In this document: piece by piece, positions 1 to 7,762 of the stretch
Layout: each line of letters opens with the position of its first letter
Position numbering within the stretch: the first letter of the stretch is position 1
Assembly: GCF_000739085.1 (NCBI RefSeq)
Contig: NZ_CP009110.1
Coordinates: forward strand, 4,402,001-4,466,000
Direction: 5' to 3'
DNA length: 64,000 bases
Source: Amycolatopsis methanolica 239
GTDB lineage: Bacteria > Actinomycetota > Actinomycetes > Mycobacteriales > Pseudonocardiaceae
Position numbers and translations under genes: made by a program
Notes under the pieces: generated by a model
Told to the model about the DNA's origin: nothing
Database searches by the model: none
Seen by the model: only the letters and a program-made list of their open reading frames with translations

Positions 1-1
1 G

Positions 2-328
2 CTGGTCCAGGAACTGCTCGCGGACGCCGCGGTGGACGTGCAGGCCTCGCGGCTGCTCACCCACCAGGTCGCCCGCATGGCCGACGCCGGGATGAAGCCG
101 AAGGAGTACGCCACGGACGCCTCGGCCGCGAAGTACCACGCGAGCGAGACCGCGGTGCGCGTGGCGAACAACTGCCTGCAGGTGTTCGGCGGGTACGGGT
201 TCATCGACGAGTACCCGGTCGGCAAGTACGTCCGCGACGCCCGCGTGCTCACCCTCTACGAAGGCACCAGCCAGGTGCAGAAGCTGATCATCGGGCGGGA
301 CCTGACCGGCGTCAACGCGATGACGTGA
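2..328 (+). CDS. Acyl-CoA dehydrogenase, C-terminal part (cut by window edge)
   Basis: This is the last ~108 residues of an acyl-CoA dehydrogenase, which catalyses FAD-dependent alpha,beta-dehydrogenation of acyl-CoA. The reading frame is open from base 2. Visible family signatures are the helical C-terminal segment with AAKYHASETA, then QVFGGYGFIDEYPVGKYVRDAR and LYEGTSQVQKLIIGR. The YEGTSQVQ stretch normally holds the catalytic or FAD-contacting region of this family. The start lies outside the window, so substrate class cannot be judged. Its last 17 bases overlap the convergent FMN reductase gene. Confidence 0.93.
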   Translation: MVQELLADAAVDVQASRLLTHQVARMADAGMKPKEYATDASAAKYHASETAVRVANNCLQVFGGYGFIDEYPVGKYVRDARVLTLYEGTSQVQKLIIGRDLTGVNAMT

Positions 329-929
329 TGCCCAGCCGCGCCAGCTGCTGGTCGAAGGGGACGAACTCGTCCTCCTCGGCCACGGCAGGCGCGGCAGGCC
401 TGCCGCTCACCGCGGCGGCCAGCTCACCGGCGGCACGCTCGATGCGCGCGGTCAGGTCGCCATCCGGCCCGTCCGAAGCGCCCCAGTCCCTGGACGCGGC
501 GAACACGGCGGTCGGCATGACGTCGGCGCGCAGGTAGGCGAACAGCGGCCGCAGCGCGAACTCCAGCGCGAGCGAGTGCCGCGCGGTGCCCGCGGTCGCG
601 GCGATGAGGACCGGCTTGCCCTGCAGCGAGCCGGCCTCGATCACGTCGAAGAACGACTTGAACAGGCCGCTGTAGGAGGCGTTGAAGATCGGTGTCACCA
701 CGATCAGCCCGTCGGCGCGGGTCACGGTCTCGACGGCGTCCCCCAGCTGCGGGCTCGGGAAACCGGTGACCAGGTTGTTCGCGATGTCGGTGGCGAGGTC
801 GCGCAGCTCGACGACCTCGATCGCGGCGCCGGTCTCCCGTGCGGCCGCCTGCGCCAGACGGTCACCCAGCAGCCGCGTGGAGGAGGGGCTGCTCAGGCCG
901 GCCGAGACGACCACGAGTGTGCGGGACAT
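312..929 (-). CDS. NAD(P)H-dependent FMN reductase (CE1759-type, flavodoxin fold)
   Basis: The 205-residue protein has the flavodoxin-like NADPH-FMN reductase fold. It opens with a beta strand and the phosphate-binding loop SAGLSSPSSTRLL (residues ~8-20). It continues with TPIFNASYSGLFKSFFDVIEAG and GKPVLIAATAGTARHSLALEF, typical of reductases that feed FMNH2 to LLM-type monooxygenases. I place the start at the ATG whose codon begins at 929, behind a GGTGAGG ribosome site; an upstream GTG at 938 would add three residues. No LLM partner is adjacent here, which is unusual because this reductase family is often paired with one. The gene is convergent with the acyl-CoA dehydrogenase and overlaps its end. 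Confidence 0.85.
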   Translation of the reverse strand: MSRTLVVVSAGLSSPSSTRLLGDRLAQAAARETGAAIEVVELRDLATDIANNLVTGFPSPQLGDAVETVTRADGLIVVTPIFNASYSGLFKSFFDVIEAGSLQGKPVLIAATAGTARHSLALEFALRPLFAYLRADVMPTAVFAASRDWGASDGPDGDLTARIERAAGELAAAVSGRPAAPAVAEEDEFVPFDQQLARLGITSSR

Positions 930-1001
930 GGACCTCACCCTGCTCAGGTAGTTGTGCGTTCAACTAGTGAGCACAACGGCCTGGGCAGGGCGGGTATTCC
1001 A

Positions 1002-1244
1002 TCACTGGCGGTAGGACTCGACCTCGCTGACCGGGCGGGCCTCCGCCTGGTCCGGGTCCTCCCCGAACTCGCGCGCGGCCCGGCGCCGGCGGAGCAGGTC
1101 CCAGCACTGGTCCAGCCGCTCCTCGACCCGGCGCATCCGGGTGCGGTCCTCGTCGCTCAGGCCCCCGCCGACCGAACGCGACCGCAGCTCGTGCTCCTCG
1201 GCGATCAGCTTGTCGATGTTGGCGATGATGTCCTGGTCGGCCAT
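1002..1244 (-). CDS. DUF2630 family small protein
   Basis: An 80-residue, strongly charged, helical protein starting MADQDIIANIDKLIAEEHELR. It matches the actinobacterial DUF2630 family, whose members carry an N-terminal I..L..EEH.L box and a second helix RMRRVEERLDQCWDLLRRRRA. No catalytic residues are evident and the function is unknown. The ATG is preceded by a GAGGAGACAC-like ribosome site. It lies 28 bp downstream of the glycosyltransferase remnant on the same strand and could once have been co-transcribed with it. Confidence 0.85.
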   Translation of the reverse strand: MADQDIIANIDKLIAEEHELRSRSVGGGLSDEDRTRMRRVEERLDQCWDLLRRRRAAREFGEDPDQAEARPVSEVESYRQ

Positions 1245-1272
1245 AGTGTGTCTCCTCGTCCCGGTAACCGCT

Positions 1273-2204
1273 TCAGACCGTACCCGCGATCACCTGTAGC
1301 TGCGGCCCTTCCAGGCCGCGCCGCGCCCGCGCCAGTGCCGCACGGCCGAGTCGACGGGTCATCAACAGGTACAGCGTGGCCGTGACCGGCAGCAGCAGCG
1401 CCACGGGCCACGGTTGCCGGTGGTAGCGCAGCATCGGGACGTAGGTGAGGGTCATCAGCAGCCACGCGGCGAGGGCGAGCACGCGTGCGGGGCCGGTGCC
1501 GGCGAGGGCCAGGACCGGGGGCGCGAGGAACACCAGCGCCAGGCCGAGCGCGGTGCCGGCGAGCAGCGCCGGGGAGTGCCGCAGCTGGGTGTAGGCGCTG
1601 CGCGCGACCATGTCCCACAGCGAGCGCAGGCCCGGGTACGGGCGGACGCTGCGCACGTCCCCGGCCAGGCCGAGCCAGATCCGGCCCCCGGCGCGTTTGA
1701 CCAGCCTGCCGAGGGCGACGTCGTCGATCACCGCGTCCCGGATCGCGGCCACTCCCCTGGCCCGCTCCAGCGCGGTGCGCCGCACGAGGCAGCACCCGCC
1801 GGCCGCCGCGGCCGTGCGACCGGGTCCGTTCACCCGGCGGAACGGGTAGAGCATCGCGAAGAAGTACACGAAAGCGGGAACGAGCAGCCGCTCCCAGCCG
1901 GTGCGGGTGCGCAGGCGCGCCATCTGGGACACGAGAGCGCGCTCCCCCGCGGCTTCGACCAGCGCGGTGACCGAGTCCGGGCCGTGCGCGATGTCGGCGG
2001 TGCCGTCACCGCTGCCGTCGTCGACGAGGATCAGCCGCAGCGGCCCCGGGTAGCGCTGGGCGAGCAGCGCGGGCAGCGTCTCCGGCAGGATCCCGGCCTC
2101 GTCGCGGGCGTGCGCCGGGGCGGTAGCCGCTGGTCAGTGCACCAGAACCGAGTGGCGGCCAGCCACAGCCAGGCCGCCAGCGCGACCACGCCGACGATGA
2201 TCAT
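1273..2204 (-). pseudogene. HpnB-like membrane glycosyltransferase remnant
   Basis: The downstream part reads as the C-terminal half of an HpnB-type (hopanoid-associated) glycosyltransferase: RVNGPGRTAAAAGGCCLVRR, VIDDVALGRLVKRAGG, VRSVRPYPGLRSLWDMVARSAYTQLR, then three membrane helices. The N-terminal membrane helix and WCTDQRL segment start at the ATG at 2204. The frame is lost near 2115-2125, after CTDQRLPP. In the next frame a stop lies just upstream of ARDEAGILPETLPALL...LILVDDGSGDGTADIA. The segment between ADIAHG and DSVTALVEAAGERALVSQM is shorter than I expect by roughly 60 residues, so the acceptor part of the GT-A domain appears deleted. It is almost certainly non-functional; only a 219-residue fragment starting at the GTG at 1932 could be translated. 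Confidence 0.8.
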
Positions 2205-2358
2205 GAAAAACAGTTTCCCACCCGGGAATCGTGACGTACCGGATCCGATGGGGTAAGGTCGTTCTCGTCGGGAGTTTTTCGCAGGCTGGCAGCCGGGCCG
2301 GTTTCGTTCCCTTCGGTTGGCCCTTCGTGGTTGATCCTCCACGAGAGAAGTTTCCTTT

Positions 2359-3327
2359 TTGACCTCTCCCACTTCCGTCTTCCCGGACCGGAAGAGCCCC
2401 AAGCCCCTGCTGTCGGAACAAGCGTCGATGACCGAGATGGTGGTCATCCGGGCGTTCCTGATCATCCCCTTCGCCGCGCTGATCGCCGCCGTCCCCGTGT
2501 TCTGGGGCTGGGGACTGAGCTGGCTCGACCTCGCCGTCGCCGCCGCGTTCTACACGGTGTCCACTTTGGGCATCACCATCGGCTACCACCGCTACTTCAC
2601 GCACGGCGCGTTCCGCGCCAACCGTCCACTCCGGATCGCGCTGGCGATCGCGGGGAGCATGGCCGCGCAGGGGCCGGTGATCGGCTGGGTCGCCGACCAC
2701 CGCCGCCACCACGCGTTCTCCGACCGCGCCGGTGATCCGCACTCGCCGTGGCTGTTCGGCACCTCGCCGGTCGCGCTGGCGAGGGGTTTCTGGCACGCCC
2801 ACATGGGCTGGCTGTTCGGCCGTGACCGCACCAATGTGGACCGTTTCGCGCCGGATCTGGCCGCGGACAAGGACATCCGCGCGGTGGACCGGTTGTTCCC
2901 GCTCTGGGTTTCGTTGTCCGTGCTGCTGCCGGCGTTGATCGGCGGGCTCGTCACGATGTCCTGGCAGGGCGCGCTCACCGGGTTCCTGTGGGCGGGGCTG
3001 GCGCGGGTTTCCTTCCAGCACCACGTGACCTGGTCGGTGAACTCGATCTGCCACATGATCGGCGACCGCCCGTTCGCCAGTCGCGACCGCTCGGCCAACT
3101 TCTGGCCGCTGGCGATCGTGTCGATGGGCGAGTCGTGGCACAACTCCCACCACGCCGACCCGACCTGCGCCCGCCACGGCGTGCGCCGCGGGCAGATCGA
3201 CGTGTCCGCCCGGGTGATCTGGGCGTTCGAACGTCTCGGCTGGGCCTGGCAGGTGCGCTGGCCCACCGAGCAACGGCTGGCCCGGCTGGCCGTGAAGTCG
3301 TCCGCACCGTCGAAGGGATCGTCATGA
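2359..3327 (+). CDS. Fatty acid desaturase (acyl-CoA delta-9 type)
   Basis: Membrane di-iron desaturase of 322 residues. All three histidine boxes are present: H77-R-Y-F-T-H82, H114-R-R-H117-H118 and H261-N-S-H264-H265, arranged as in stearoyl-CoA delta-9 desaturases. Hydrophobic segments lie at about 29-55, 58-76, 95-112 and 180-215. It would insert a cis double bond into acyl chains for membrane fluidity. The start used is TTG at 2359, with GAGAGAAG upstream; an internal ATG at residue 24 is an alternative that keeps all motifs. The following 67-residue gene overlaps it by ATGA, and a cold-shock gene follows, so low-temperature response is a reasonable inference. Confidence 0.92.
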   Translation: MTSPTSVFPDRKSPKPLLSEQASMTEMVVIRAFLIIPFAALIAAVPVFWGWGLSWLDLAVAAAFYTVSTLGITIGYHRYFTHGAFRANRPLRIALAIAGSMAAQGPVIGWVADHRRHHAFSDRAGDPHSPWLFGTSPVALARGFWHAHMGWLFGRDRTNVDRFAPDLAADKDIRAVDRLFPLWVSLSVLLPALIGGLVTMSWQGALTGFLWAGLARVSFQHHVTWSVNSICHMIGDRPFASRDRSANFWPLAIVSMGESWHNSHHADPTCARHGVRRGQIDVSARVIWAFERLGWAWQVRWPTEQRLARLAVKSSAPSKGSS

Positions 3328-3527
3328 CCTGGGCTCGCCACGCTTCCGAACAGCAACCCGAGACCGGCCCGATCGCCGAGGCACGGGCCCGGATGGCGCA
3401 GGACGAGGCGATCGCCAACCACCGCGCCGCGCGCACGGTCGCCGACCACGCGCTGGACGTCCACGACTGCCGCGAGCTGCTCGCCATGCTCGGGCTTACC
3501 ACGAAGAGCGCGGCTTCCGCGCTCTGA
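3324..3527 (+). CDS. Small hypothetical protein between desaturase and cold-shock gene
   Basis: A 67-residue protein whose ATG overlaps the desaturase stop codon (ATGA), implying translational coupling. It starts [22 protein letters not shown] and is rich in Ala, Arg and Glu. It is probably helical, with a middle segment [25 protein letters not shown] and a C-terminal [17 protein letters not shown] do not recognise a domain. The context, desaturase before and cspA-like gene 29 bp after, suggests the same transcript and a link to cold or membrane adaptation, but no function can be read from the sequence. Confidence 0.65.
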   Translation: MTWARHASEQQPETGPIAEARARMAQDEAIANHRAARTVADHALDVHDCRELLAMLGLTTKSAASAL

Positions 3528-3556
3528 TTGTTAGAGAAAATATCAAGGAGAAACAC

Positions 3557-3757
3557 ATGGCACAGGGCACCGTCAAATGGTTCAACGCCGAAAAGGGCTT
3601 CGGCTTCATCGCGCAGGAGAGCGGACCGGACGTTTTCGTCCACTACTCGGAGATCGACGGCAACGGCTTCCGCAGCCTTGAAGAGAACCAGCAGGTGACC
3701 TTCGAGATCACGCAGGGCGCCAAGGGCCCGCAGGCGAGCCGCGTCAGCATCATCTGA
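3557..3757 (+). CDS. Cold-shock protein (CspA family)
   Basis: A 66-residue single cold-shock domain that binds single-stranded nucleic acid as an RNA chaperone. RNP1 (KGFGFI, residues 14-19) and RNP2 (VFVHY, residues 26-30) are both intact, and length equals the family norm. The ATG follows AAGGAGAAACAC, a strong ribosome site. It sits 29 bp after the small gene downstream of the desaturase and ends just before a strong hairpin terminator. Several paralogues are usual in actinomycetes, so whether it is cold-inducible cannot be told. Confidence 0.96.
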   Translation: MAQGTVKWFNAEKGFGFIAQESGPDVFVHYSEIDGNGFRSLEENQQVTFEITQGAKGPQASRVSII

Positions 3758-3774
3758 CCTTCGCGCGACTGTTC

Positions 3775-3808
3775 AACGGGCCGGTTCCCCACGGGGGACC
3801 GGCCCGTT
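3775..3808 (+). terminator. Rho-independent-type hairpin after the cold-shock gene
   Basis: Arms of about 15 bp (AACGGGCCGG... and its complement ...CCGGCCCGTT) with one bulged T and a 3-nt loop ACG, starting 17 bp after the cold-shock stop codon. It would end the desaturase-csp transcript. The stem also faces the end of the ROK gene, so it may serve both directions. Confidence 0.8.
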
Positions 3809-3864
3809 GCCGTTCACGGGCAGGCAGAACGGTCACCGCGTCCGGCGGGCTCACCACCGCGGCC

Positions 3865-5121
3865 TCAGGCGGCCGTCAGGTCCGGCAGCCCCGCCGGGGT
3901 GCCCGCGTCGATCCACTTCGCCAGCCGGTCGCGGGTGAACAGCTCGTCCAGCACCATGAACGCGGCGCCCACCACCCCGGCCTGGTCGCCCAGCGACGAG
4001 CGCACGATGCGCAGGTCCCGCGTCGCCAGCGGCAGGGACCGGCCGTAGATCACCTCGCGGATCGTGGCCAGCAGGTGGTCGCCCGCGCCGGCCACGCCAC
4101 CGCCGATCAGCAGCAGCGACGGGTTGAAGAAGCTCACCAGCATCGCCAGCTGGTCGCCGATCAGCCGTCCCGCGCGCTGGATCAGCTCCAGCGCCGCGCG
4201 GTCGCCGTTCTGGGCCGCCCACGCCACGTCCTCCGCGGTGACCACGCCGTTCTCCGCGAGGCGCTCGGCCAGGATCGGGCTGCCGCCGTCCTTCGCCGCG
4301 GCCTCGCCGTCCCTGGCCAGCGCGGCGCCGCCGGCGAGCGCTTCCAGGCAGCCGACGTTGCCGCACCGGCACACGACGGAGGTGTCGGCGCGCGCCGCGG
4401 TGTGCCCGATGTCGCCGGCGCAGCCCTGGCTGCCGCGGTGCAGGTGGCCGCCGGAGATGAGCCCGGCGCCGATCCCGGTGCCGATCTTGACGTAGAGGTA
4501 GTCGCGCGCCCCGGCCGCCGCGCCCGCCCGGAACTCGCCGAGCGTCATCGCGTTCACCTCGTTGTCCACCCACACCGGCGCGTTGTGCCGGCGGGCGAAG
4601 TGGTCGCGCACCGGGTAGCCGTCCCAGCCCGGCATGATCGGCGGGGCACTGGGCCGCCCGGTGGCGAACTCGACCGGCCCCGGCAGCCCGATGCCGACAC
4701 CCCACACCTGGGCGTCCGGCCGGGCGGCCAGCAGGTCGTCGAAGAGGGCGCCGACCTGGGCGAGCACGGGTTCCGGCCCGCGGGCGACGTCGGAGGCCTC
4801 GGTGCGCTGCGCGAGCAGGTTCCCGGCGAGGTCGGTGAGCCCGGCGCTGATGCTGGTCGCGCCGAGCTCGGCGGTGAGAATCACCCCGGCGCCGGAGCGG
4901 AACCGCAGCTCTCGCGGTGCGCGCCCGCCGCTGGAGGGCCCCAGCTCGCCGTCTTCCAGCAGCCCGGCGCGCATCAGGTGGCCGACGCGCTGGCTGATCA
5001 CGGTCCGCCCGAGGCCCGACCGCCTGCCCAGCTCCGGCCGGGTCCGCGCGGCGCCGGAGCGCACCAGGTCGAGCACCAGGACCAGATCGTCGAGCTGGTC
5101 GGACGGGATGGTTGCGGTCAC
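3865..5121 (-). CDS. ROK-family transcriptional regulator
   Basis: A 418-residue protein with an N-terminal winged helix (residues ~14-60: LVRSGAARTRPELGRRSGLGRTVISQRVGHLMRAGLLE) followed by a ROK (repressor/ORF/kinase) domain from ~78. The zinc motif is H240...C251-R-C253-G-N-V-G-C258-L-E, standard for ROK proteins. The phosphotransfer position in kinases is ND; here it reads D-N-E-V-N (186-190), which fits a sugar-sensing repressor better than a kinase. It lies 49 bp downstream of the Gfo/Idh gene on the same strand and probably controls that gene and a sugar pathway. Confidence 0.9.
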   Translation of the reverse strand: MTATIPSDQLDDLVLVLDLVRSGAARTRPELGRRSGLGRTVISQRVGHLMRAGLLEDGELGPSSGGRAPRELRFRSGAGVILTAELGATSISAGLTDLAGNLLAQRTEASDVARGPEPVLAQVGALFDDLLAARPDAQVWGVGIGLPGPVEFATGRPSAPPIMPGWDGYPVRDHFARRHNAPVWVDNEVNAMTLGEFRAGAAAGARDYLYVKIGTGIGAGLISGGHLHRGSQGCAGDIGHTAARADTSVVCRCGNVGCLEALAGGAALARDGEAAAKDGGSPILAERLAENGVVTAEDVAWAAQNGDRAALELIQRAGRLIGDQLAMLVSFFNPSLLLIGGGVAGAGDHLLATIREVIYGRSLPLATRDLRIVRSSLGDQAGVVGAAFMVLDELFTRDRLAKWIDAGTPAGLPDLTAA

Positions 5122-5170
5122 GGGGGTCCCTTCGCTCGCACTACCCGGAAATTCGTACCAGGCCCGGCGC

Positions 5171-6247
5171 TCAGCCGGGCGTGACCTCCACCCAGTCGCG
5201 GCGGGCGGCGGAGTCCAGGACCGCCTCGGTGATCGCCGTCGCGCGGGCGCCGTCGGCCAGTGTCGGGAGGCCGTCGGGCTTTTCGCCGCGCATCGCGGCG
5301 TAGGCGTCGGCGATGAAGCCGGTGAAGGAGTCCAGGTAGCCCTGCGGGTGGCCGGCCGGGACGAGGTTGCGGGAGGTCGCGTCGGGCCCGAGGGCGGGGT
5401 CGCCGCGGTGCAGGATCCGCGTCTCCTCGCGCCCGCCCATCCACAGGACCTCCGGCACCTGCTGGTCGAACGCGTACTCGGTGTCCGGCGTGTCGATCCG
5501 CAGCTGCAGCTGGTTGCGCCGCCCCGGCGAGATCTGGCTGATCACCGCCGACCCGAACACGCCCTGCTCGGTCTCGAACTGCAGCAGCGCCGCGTCCTCG
5601 GTGTCGACCTCGACGCCCGCCCGCACCGGCACGACCCGCGGCAGCACCGCGTGCACCCGCGCGATCCGCTGCCCGGTGACGAACTCCGCCAGGTCGCACC
5701 AGTGCACTCCGATGTCGCCGAACGCGCGGGAGGGCCCGCCGAGCCCGGACTGCACGCGCCAGTTCGTGTCGCTGTCCCGGGACAGCCAGTCCTGCAGGTA
5801 GACGCCGTGGATCAGCCGGACCGGCACACCGCGCACGCGGTCCCGCACCTCGCGCACCACCGGGTAGAAGCGGTAGGCGAACGGGACGGCGGCCACGCGG
5901 TCGGTGTCCCGCCACCGCCGGACGAGGTCGGCGACCTCGGCGCTGCTGGTGCCGACCGGCTTCTCCAGCACGACGTGCTTGCCCGCGTCGAGCGCGATGC
6001 GCGTCAGCGGCGCGTGCAGCGCGTTCGGGGTGCAGATGTGGACGACGTCGATGTCCGGGGCGGCCGCCAGTTCTTCGGCGCTGTCGACGGCGGCTCGCGC
6101 GCCCAGCTCCGCCGCCGCTTCGCGGGAGCGTGCGGGCGTGGACGCCGCCACCGCGGCCAGGTCCTGCCCCAGCGTGTGCACCGCGCGGGCGTGCACGGCT
6201 CCGATGAATCCGGCGCCGATGACGCCGGCCCGCAACGGCACGTTCAC
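5171..6247 (-). CDS. Gfo/Idh/MocA-family NAD(P)-dependent oxidoreductase
   Basis: A 358-residue dehydrogenase acting on sugars, inositols or related polyols. The N-terminal Rossmann fold shows GVIGAGFIGAVHARA, then VVHICTPNALHAPLTRIALDAGKHVVLEKPVG, where the EKP lysine is the usual catalytic or cofactor residue. The C-terminal Gfo/Idh domain includes FGDIGVHWCDLAEFVTG with the expected D..H pair. I choose the GTG at 6247, six bases after GGGGGAGAA; the frame is open further upstream to 6322 but without a better start. The neighbouring ROK regulator suggests a sugar-responsive operon. The exact substrate is not evident. Confidence 0.9.
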   Translation of the reverse strand: MNVPLRAGVIGAGFIGAVHARAVHTLGQDLAAVAASTPARSREAAAELGARAAVDSAEELAAAPDIDVVHICTPNALHAPLTRIALDAGKHVVLEKPVGTSSAEVADLVRRWRDTDRVAAVPFAYRFYPVVREVRDRVRGVPVRLIHGVYLQDWLSRDSDTNWRVQSGLGGPSRAFGDIGVHWCDLAEFVTGQRIARVHAVLPRVVPVRAGVEVDTEDAALLQFETEQGVFGSAVISQISPGRRNQLQLRIDTPDTEYAFDQQVPEVLWMGGREETRILHRGDPALGPDATSRNLVPAGHPQGYLDSFTGFIADAYAAMRGEKPDGLPTLADGARATAITEAVLDSAARRDWVEVTPG

Positions 6248-6327
6248 TTCTCCCCCTGTCGACAGGCCTTCTGCACTACTGAAATCATCTAATGCATACC
6301 GTGAACAAAAGTCAAGCCGCAAAAAGG

Positions 6328-6372
6328 GGCGTCGTTCTCGACCAGCCTGGGGGTCACTGGGAGAACGACGCC
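6328..6372 (-). terminator. Hairpin with T-run upstream of the Gfo/Idh gene (possible attenuator)
   Basis: Perfect 12-bp inverted repeat, GGCGTCGTTCTC at 6328-6339 and its complement at 6361-6372, with a 21-nt loop. Read on the minus strand the stem is followed by CCTTTTTG, so it resembles an intrinsic terminator that lies about 80 bp before the Gfo/Idh start. It could attenuate that operon from a promoter further upstream, or end an unannotated minus-strand RNA. Confidence 0.5.
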
Positions 6373-6467
6373 TTCACCATCATAACCGCTTCCGGGCGGG
6401 GCGTGCAGGGTGAACGGATCCGGACACGAAGAAGACCGGCGAGCCCCCAGGCCCCGCCGGCCGCGCA

Positions 6468-6579
6468 TCCGCTTCAGCGGACGACGTGGGCCAGAATAGG
6501 GGCTGGACACCTCGGTTTGTCAACGGCTCCCAGCTGACTCAGAATGACTGCCGACCACCGGCCGTCCGCCTGAGCGGAC
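6468..6579. promoter_or_regulatory. Two related palindromes upstream of the XRE gene
   Basis: TCCGC-TTCA-GCGGA at 6468-6481 and TCCGC-CTGA-GCGGA at 6565-6578; both are followed by CGA. They lie in the 357-bp gap (6248-6604) that otherwise holds only the attenuator-like hairpin and no convincing gene. Paired copies before an XRE gene suggest operator sites, but binding is inferred only from symmetry and position. Confidence 0.35.
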
Positions 6580-6604
6580 GATCCCTTCGAGCGCGAGGAA
6601 CCCC

Positions 6605-7051
6605 ATGGACCAGGGCGGGCAGGAGGGCGGCTCACTCGCCGCCAAGATCACGCACCTGATCACCACCCTCTACCCCGAGGGCAGGCCCGGGTACGCGAAG
6701 CTCGCGGCGCAGATCCGCGAGCGCACGGGGGCGACGCTGTCGAGCACGTACCTGTGGGAACTGGCCAGCGGCCGCAAGCGCAACCTGACGCAGGAAACGC
6801 TGGGCACACTCGCCGGGTTCTTCGGCGTGCCCGCGGAGTACTTCCTCGACGACGCGGTGTCCTCCCGCGTCGACGCCCAGCTCGAGCTGGCGCAGGCGCT
6901 GCGCAACCACAAGGTCCGGTCCATCGCGCTGCGCGCGGACGGGCTGTCCGACGATACCCTGGACGCGCTGCTGGCCATGGTCACCGAGGCCCGCAAGATC
7001 GAGCGGCTCGGGCCGCCTGCCGAGCAGCCGGAGGACGAGCCGGGCGCGTAG
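6605..7051 (+). CDS. XRE-family helix-turn-helix regulator
   Basis: A 148-residue DNA-binding protein. After a short N-terminal helix (ITHLITTLYPEGRPGY) the HTH reads YAKLAAQIRERTGATLSSTYLWELASGRKRNLTQETLGTLAGFFGVPAEYFL, residues ~30-82. This is the arrangement found in actinobacterial regulators paired with ImmA/IrrE-type proteases. The remainder is a helical, acidic tail of unknown role. The ATG follows GCGCGAGGAACCCC. The ImmA-like gene begins 59 bp downstream on the same strand, and two palindromes upstream may be autoregulatory sites. Confidence 0.88.
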   Translation: MDQGGQEGGSLAAKITHLITTLYPEGRPGYAKLAAQIRERTGATLSSTYLWELASGRKRNLTQETLGTLAGFFGVPAEYFLDDAVSSRVDAQLELAQALRNHKVRSIALRADGLSDDTLDALLAMVTEARKIERLGPPAEQPEDEPGA

Positions 7052-7110
7052 ACCGGGCAGGCGCCGCGCCGGCTCGCGGACGACGCGCGAGCGGAGGTGA
7101 CGGCGGCGCG

Positions 7111-7617
7111 ATGCTGACGCGACGCGACCTGCGGCGGTGCCAGGCCCTGGTGGCCGGCCTGCCGCTGCCCCAGCCGTTCTCGGTGCCCGCGCTGGTGGAC
7201 GCCATCGCGGCGCGGCGCGGCCGCCCGATCCACGTGCGCACGCTGCCGCCCGGATCCGGCGTGTCGGTGTGCGGGGCGTGGATCCGGCTGGCGACGGCGG
7301 ACGTGGTCTACGTCGAGGAGAAAACGAGCCGGGTGCACCGCGAGCACATCGTGCTGCACGAGATCGGCCACCTGCTGTGCGACCACAGCGGCGCCGGCGG
7401 CGGGGCGCACCCGTTGGCGCGGGTGCTGCCGGACCTGTCGCCGGAGCTGATCGAGCGGCTGCTGACCCGCACCGGGTACACCACGGAGGAGGAACAGGAG
7501 GCCGAGCTGGTCGCGAGCCTCATCCGGACCGCCGCGCAGGCGCGCGCGACCTGGACGACGACCGGAGCGCTCCGCGAGTTCGAAACCGCGCTCGGCCTGC
7601 GCGGGACGTGGGAGTGA
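7111..7617 (+). CDS. ImmA/IrrE-like metallopeptidase
   Basis: A 168-residue protein with the zinc motif H83-E-I-G-H87 followed by LLCDHSG, and an upstream strand VVYVEEKTSRVHREHIVLHE, as in ImmA/IrrE (DUF955) proteases that inactivate XRE-family regulators by cleavage. The third zinc ligand is probably the glutamate in EEEQEAELVASLI (~130-142). The ATG at 7111 follows GGAGGTGACGG. It is placed between an XRE regulator and a polytopic membrane protein, an order that recurs in actinobacteria. Cleavage of the neighbouring XRE protein is inferred from known ImmA-ImmR pairs. Confidence 0.85.
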   Translation: MLTRRDLRRCQALVAGLPLPQPFSVPALVDAIAARRGRPIHVRTLPPGSGVSVCGAWIRLATADVVYVEEKTSRVHREHIVLHEIGHLLCDHSGAGGGAHPLARVLPDLSPELIERLLTRTGYTTEEEQEAELVASLIRTAAQARATWTTTGALREFETALGLRGTWE

Positions 7618-7762
7618 CCGGCGCGGCGGTTCTCCCGGCTCGAGGGTGTGCTGTGCGAAATCACGGGCACAGCACGCGGCAGCAGCACGTGGGCCCGGCC
7701 TCGCGGGTCCGCACCGCACAGAACTCCCCGCGACCCTCAGCCCCGCGCCAGGGAGGCCCCTC

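Noticed and set aside
2134..3273. Open frame of 379 codons on the minus strand
   Set aside because: Antisense to the desaturase, whose three histidine boxes are intact; no recognisable domain.
6289..6537. Short frames on both strands (73 and 81 codons) between the Gfo/Idh and XRE genes
   Set aside because: They overlap each other and the hairpin and palindromes, and have no domain or ribosome site.
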